In this document: piece by piece, positions 63,017-64,000 of the stretch
Layout: every line of letters begins with the position of its first letter
Numbering within the stretch: position 1 is the stretch's first letter
Source of the DNA: Choanephora cucurbitarum
Lineage: Eukaryota; Mucoromycota; Mucoromycetes; Mucorales; Choanephoraceae
NCBI GenBank assembly: GCA_025331435.1
Contig: JAIWNI010000017.1
Coordinates: 186,001 to 250,000, forward strand
Direction of reading: 5' to 3'
DNA length: 64,000 nucleotides
Position numbers and translations under genes: made by a program
Notes under the pieces: generated by a model
The model's database searches: none
Told to the model about the DNA's origin: nothing
Seen by the model: the letters and a program-made list of their open reading frames with translations, nothing else

Positions 63017-63646
63017 ATCAATAAACACAACCATTTTCAACATTTTGAGATTTATTTTTTGCATCAGAGTCATCTGTCGCAAGAAGATTACCTATACTTT
63101 GAGGTTACTAGAAGTAAATGGCAAAGAGTACAAGGCTAAATTTCAGATAGAGATAAAAATATATACCTGAATTAAACCTGAGTGATTATCGTCAAACAGT
63201 TTTGTTTTCATTTGAATATAAAGCGATGCTTTTCATTTCTATTCTATGTACCTAGTATTCCCGAGCAAGTAGATTTTTGAGCACACTGTATATACAACAT
63301 ATGTTGAGATAGCAGCAAGGAATTGTAAACAAGGAGAAAAATTGCACAACGAAATGATACGACAGCAAAGAAATATATGTTACAATCCCAAATAGCAACA
63401 ACCTTATTGTTGTATTGTTAATTAGAAGATGCAACAGAGATATCTTCCAAGTTGATCTTTGTATCTATGATACGGTATGAAGTTTTATTCAATGCCAATA
63501 GTAACAGAATGCAAGTCTATAAGAATAGGTTTGAGAATGGTTTGTTTTAAAAAAGCTGTAGAATGGTAGAGTTGATAATAATAGTAGATGCAGTAAAATA
63601 AATGAGAAGGGAGAAGGTGTATAACGGTAAATTAGTTGTTGCTAAA
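63017..63646. other. intergenic between the two PPxY genes (convergent)
   Basis: About 630 bases, shared 3' flank of two convergent genes; no supported frame. Confidence 0.5.
63020..63025 (+). terminator. poly(A) signal AATAAA after the PPxY gene
   Basis: AATAAA 3 bases after the stop at 63014-63016. Confidence 0.5.
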
Positions 63647-64000
63647 TCAATTTTGGGAAGGTTCGATCGGCTCAGGATTAAAACCTTTTGGTTGGATGGA
63701 CTCGTATGTAGGAGGAGGAGTTTGAATAGCGTTTTCAGGCAACTGATGTCTCATCTTAATCCAGTCACGACGATTGCACTTTCGTTTCTTTTGATACTCC
63801 AAGTAGCAAGGGCAATGGAAGAATCCAGTTGGCTTTGATGTGGCCATGTCTTGCTCATCAATAACAGAATCAACCAGTAAAGCTTCTTCATAGGTAGGAA
63901 GAGCATTGTAATCTTCTTTCAATCGGCAGTCAAGAATGGTGATTGGAGTTTCTAAATAGATGTCTCTTTTGGTATTTGTACATGCGTTTTGATTAGGTAA
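63647..64000 (-). CDS. C-terminal part of a PPxY-containing gene (runs off window)
   Basis: The frame is open from the right edge to the TGA at 63647-63649. It reads RDIYLETPITILDCRLKEDY, then ALPTYEEALL (an LPxY motif), then PTGFFHCPCYLEYQKKRKCN and PPPTYESIQPKGFNPEPIEP. LPTY and PPTY are candidate WW-domain ligands. The CPCYLEYQKKRKCN segment holds three Cys with a basic patch and could bind a metal. A TTTAG just before AAACTCC (about 63953) is a possible splice acceptor, so the true exon may begin there. The product is unknown; the full gene continues past the window. Confidence 0.6.
   Translation of the reverse strand, partial: LPNQNACTNTKRDIYLETPITILDCRLKEDYNALPTYEEALLVDSVIDEQDMATSKPTGFFHCPCYLEYQKKRKCNRRDWIKMRHQLPENAIQTPPPTYESIQPKGFNPEPIEPSQN

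Overview
The window is nuclear DNA from a fungus, most likely an early-diverging one of the Mucorales type (Mucoromycota); that placement is inference. It is AT-rich. Genes are split by short introns (about 50-90 bases, GT...AG) and are flanked by long T/A- and CT-rich spacers with AATAAA signals just after several stops. The content is typical of a filamentous fungus: Rieske protein, TAP42, RRP36, PEX1, GH18 chitinase, P450. It also holds genes absent from budding yeast, such as a kaptin-like protein, an EMC10 subunit and a TMEM184/DUF300 membrane protein. I saw no tRNA, rRNA or CRISPR array.

Layout. 0-8.3 kb: edge of an unknown gene, bifunctional PFK-2/FBPase-2, an SLC49/FLVCR-type transporter and a Rax1-like RGS membrane protein, all on the minus strand. 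8.3-15 kb: a 2.6 kb empty stretch, then a SAP-domain protein (+) overlapping tail-to-tail with octanoyltransferase (-), then a MEF2-type MADS-box gene. 16-21.4 kb: PEX1 and a class-B bHLH-zipper factor, both minus. 21.4-28.1 kb: gene-poor, with a decayed coding relic and one intact orphan Gag ORF with a zinc knuckle. 28-37 kb: the dense part, with TMEM184-like, EMC10, kaptin-like, PI4K type II, TXNL1-like and a small coiled-coil gene arranged as three convergent pairs, two of which share very short promoters. 38-46 kb: Rieske protein, DHX33-like helicase, a second MEF2-type MADS-box paralogue and a SpoU rRNA methyltransferase. 47-50.4 kb: gene-poor, with an odd nested inverted repeat. 50.4-61 kb: P450, TAP42/IGBP1, APRT, an intronless DapA-family aldolase, GH18 chitinase and RRP36. 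62.5-64 kb: two neighbouring small genes with PPxY motifs, the second running off the edge.

Joint themes are limited. PI4K2, kaptin (a KICSTOR subunit in animals) and TAP42 all belong to phosphoinositide or TOR-related biology. Two MEF2 paralogues each carry a perfect YTAWWWWTAR site about 90-105 bases upstream of their starts, which suggests autoregulation. The SAP-domain protein next to the first MADS gene could be a myocardin-like cofactor, but that is speculation. I did not find an obviously new multi-gene system. The best candidates for follow-up are the intronless DapA-family gene, the orphan Gag, the chitinase with Asn in the DxxDxDxE motif, the kaptin homologue and the inverted-repeat structure at 48.5 kb.
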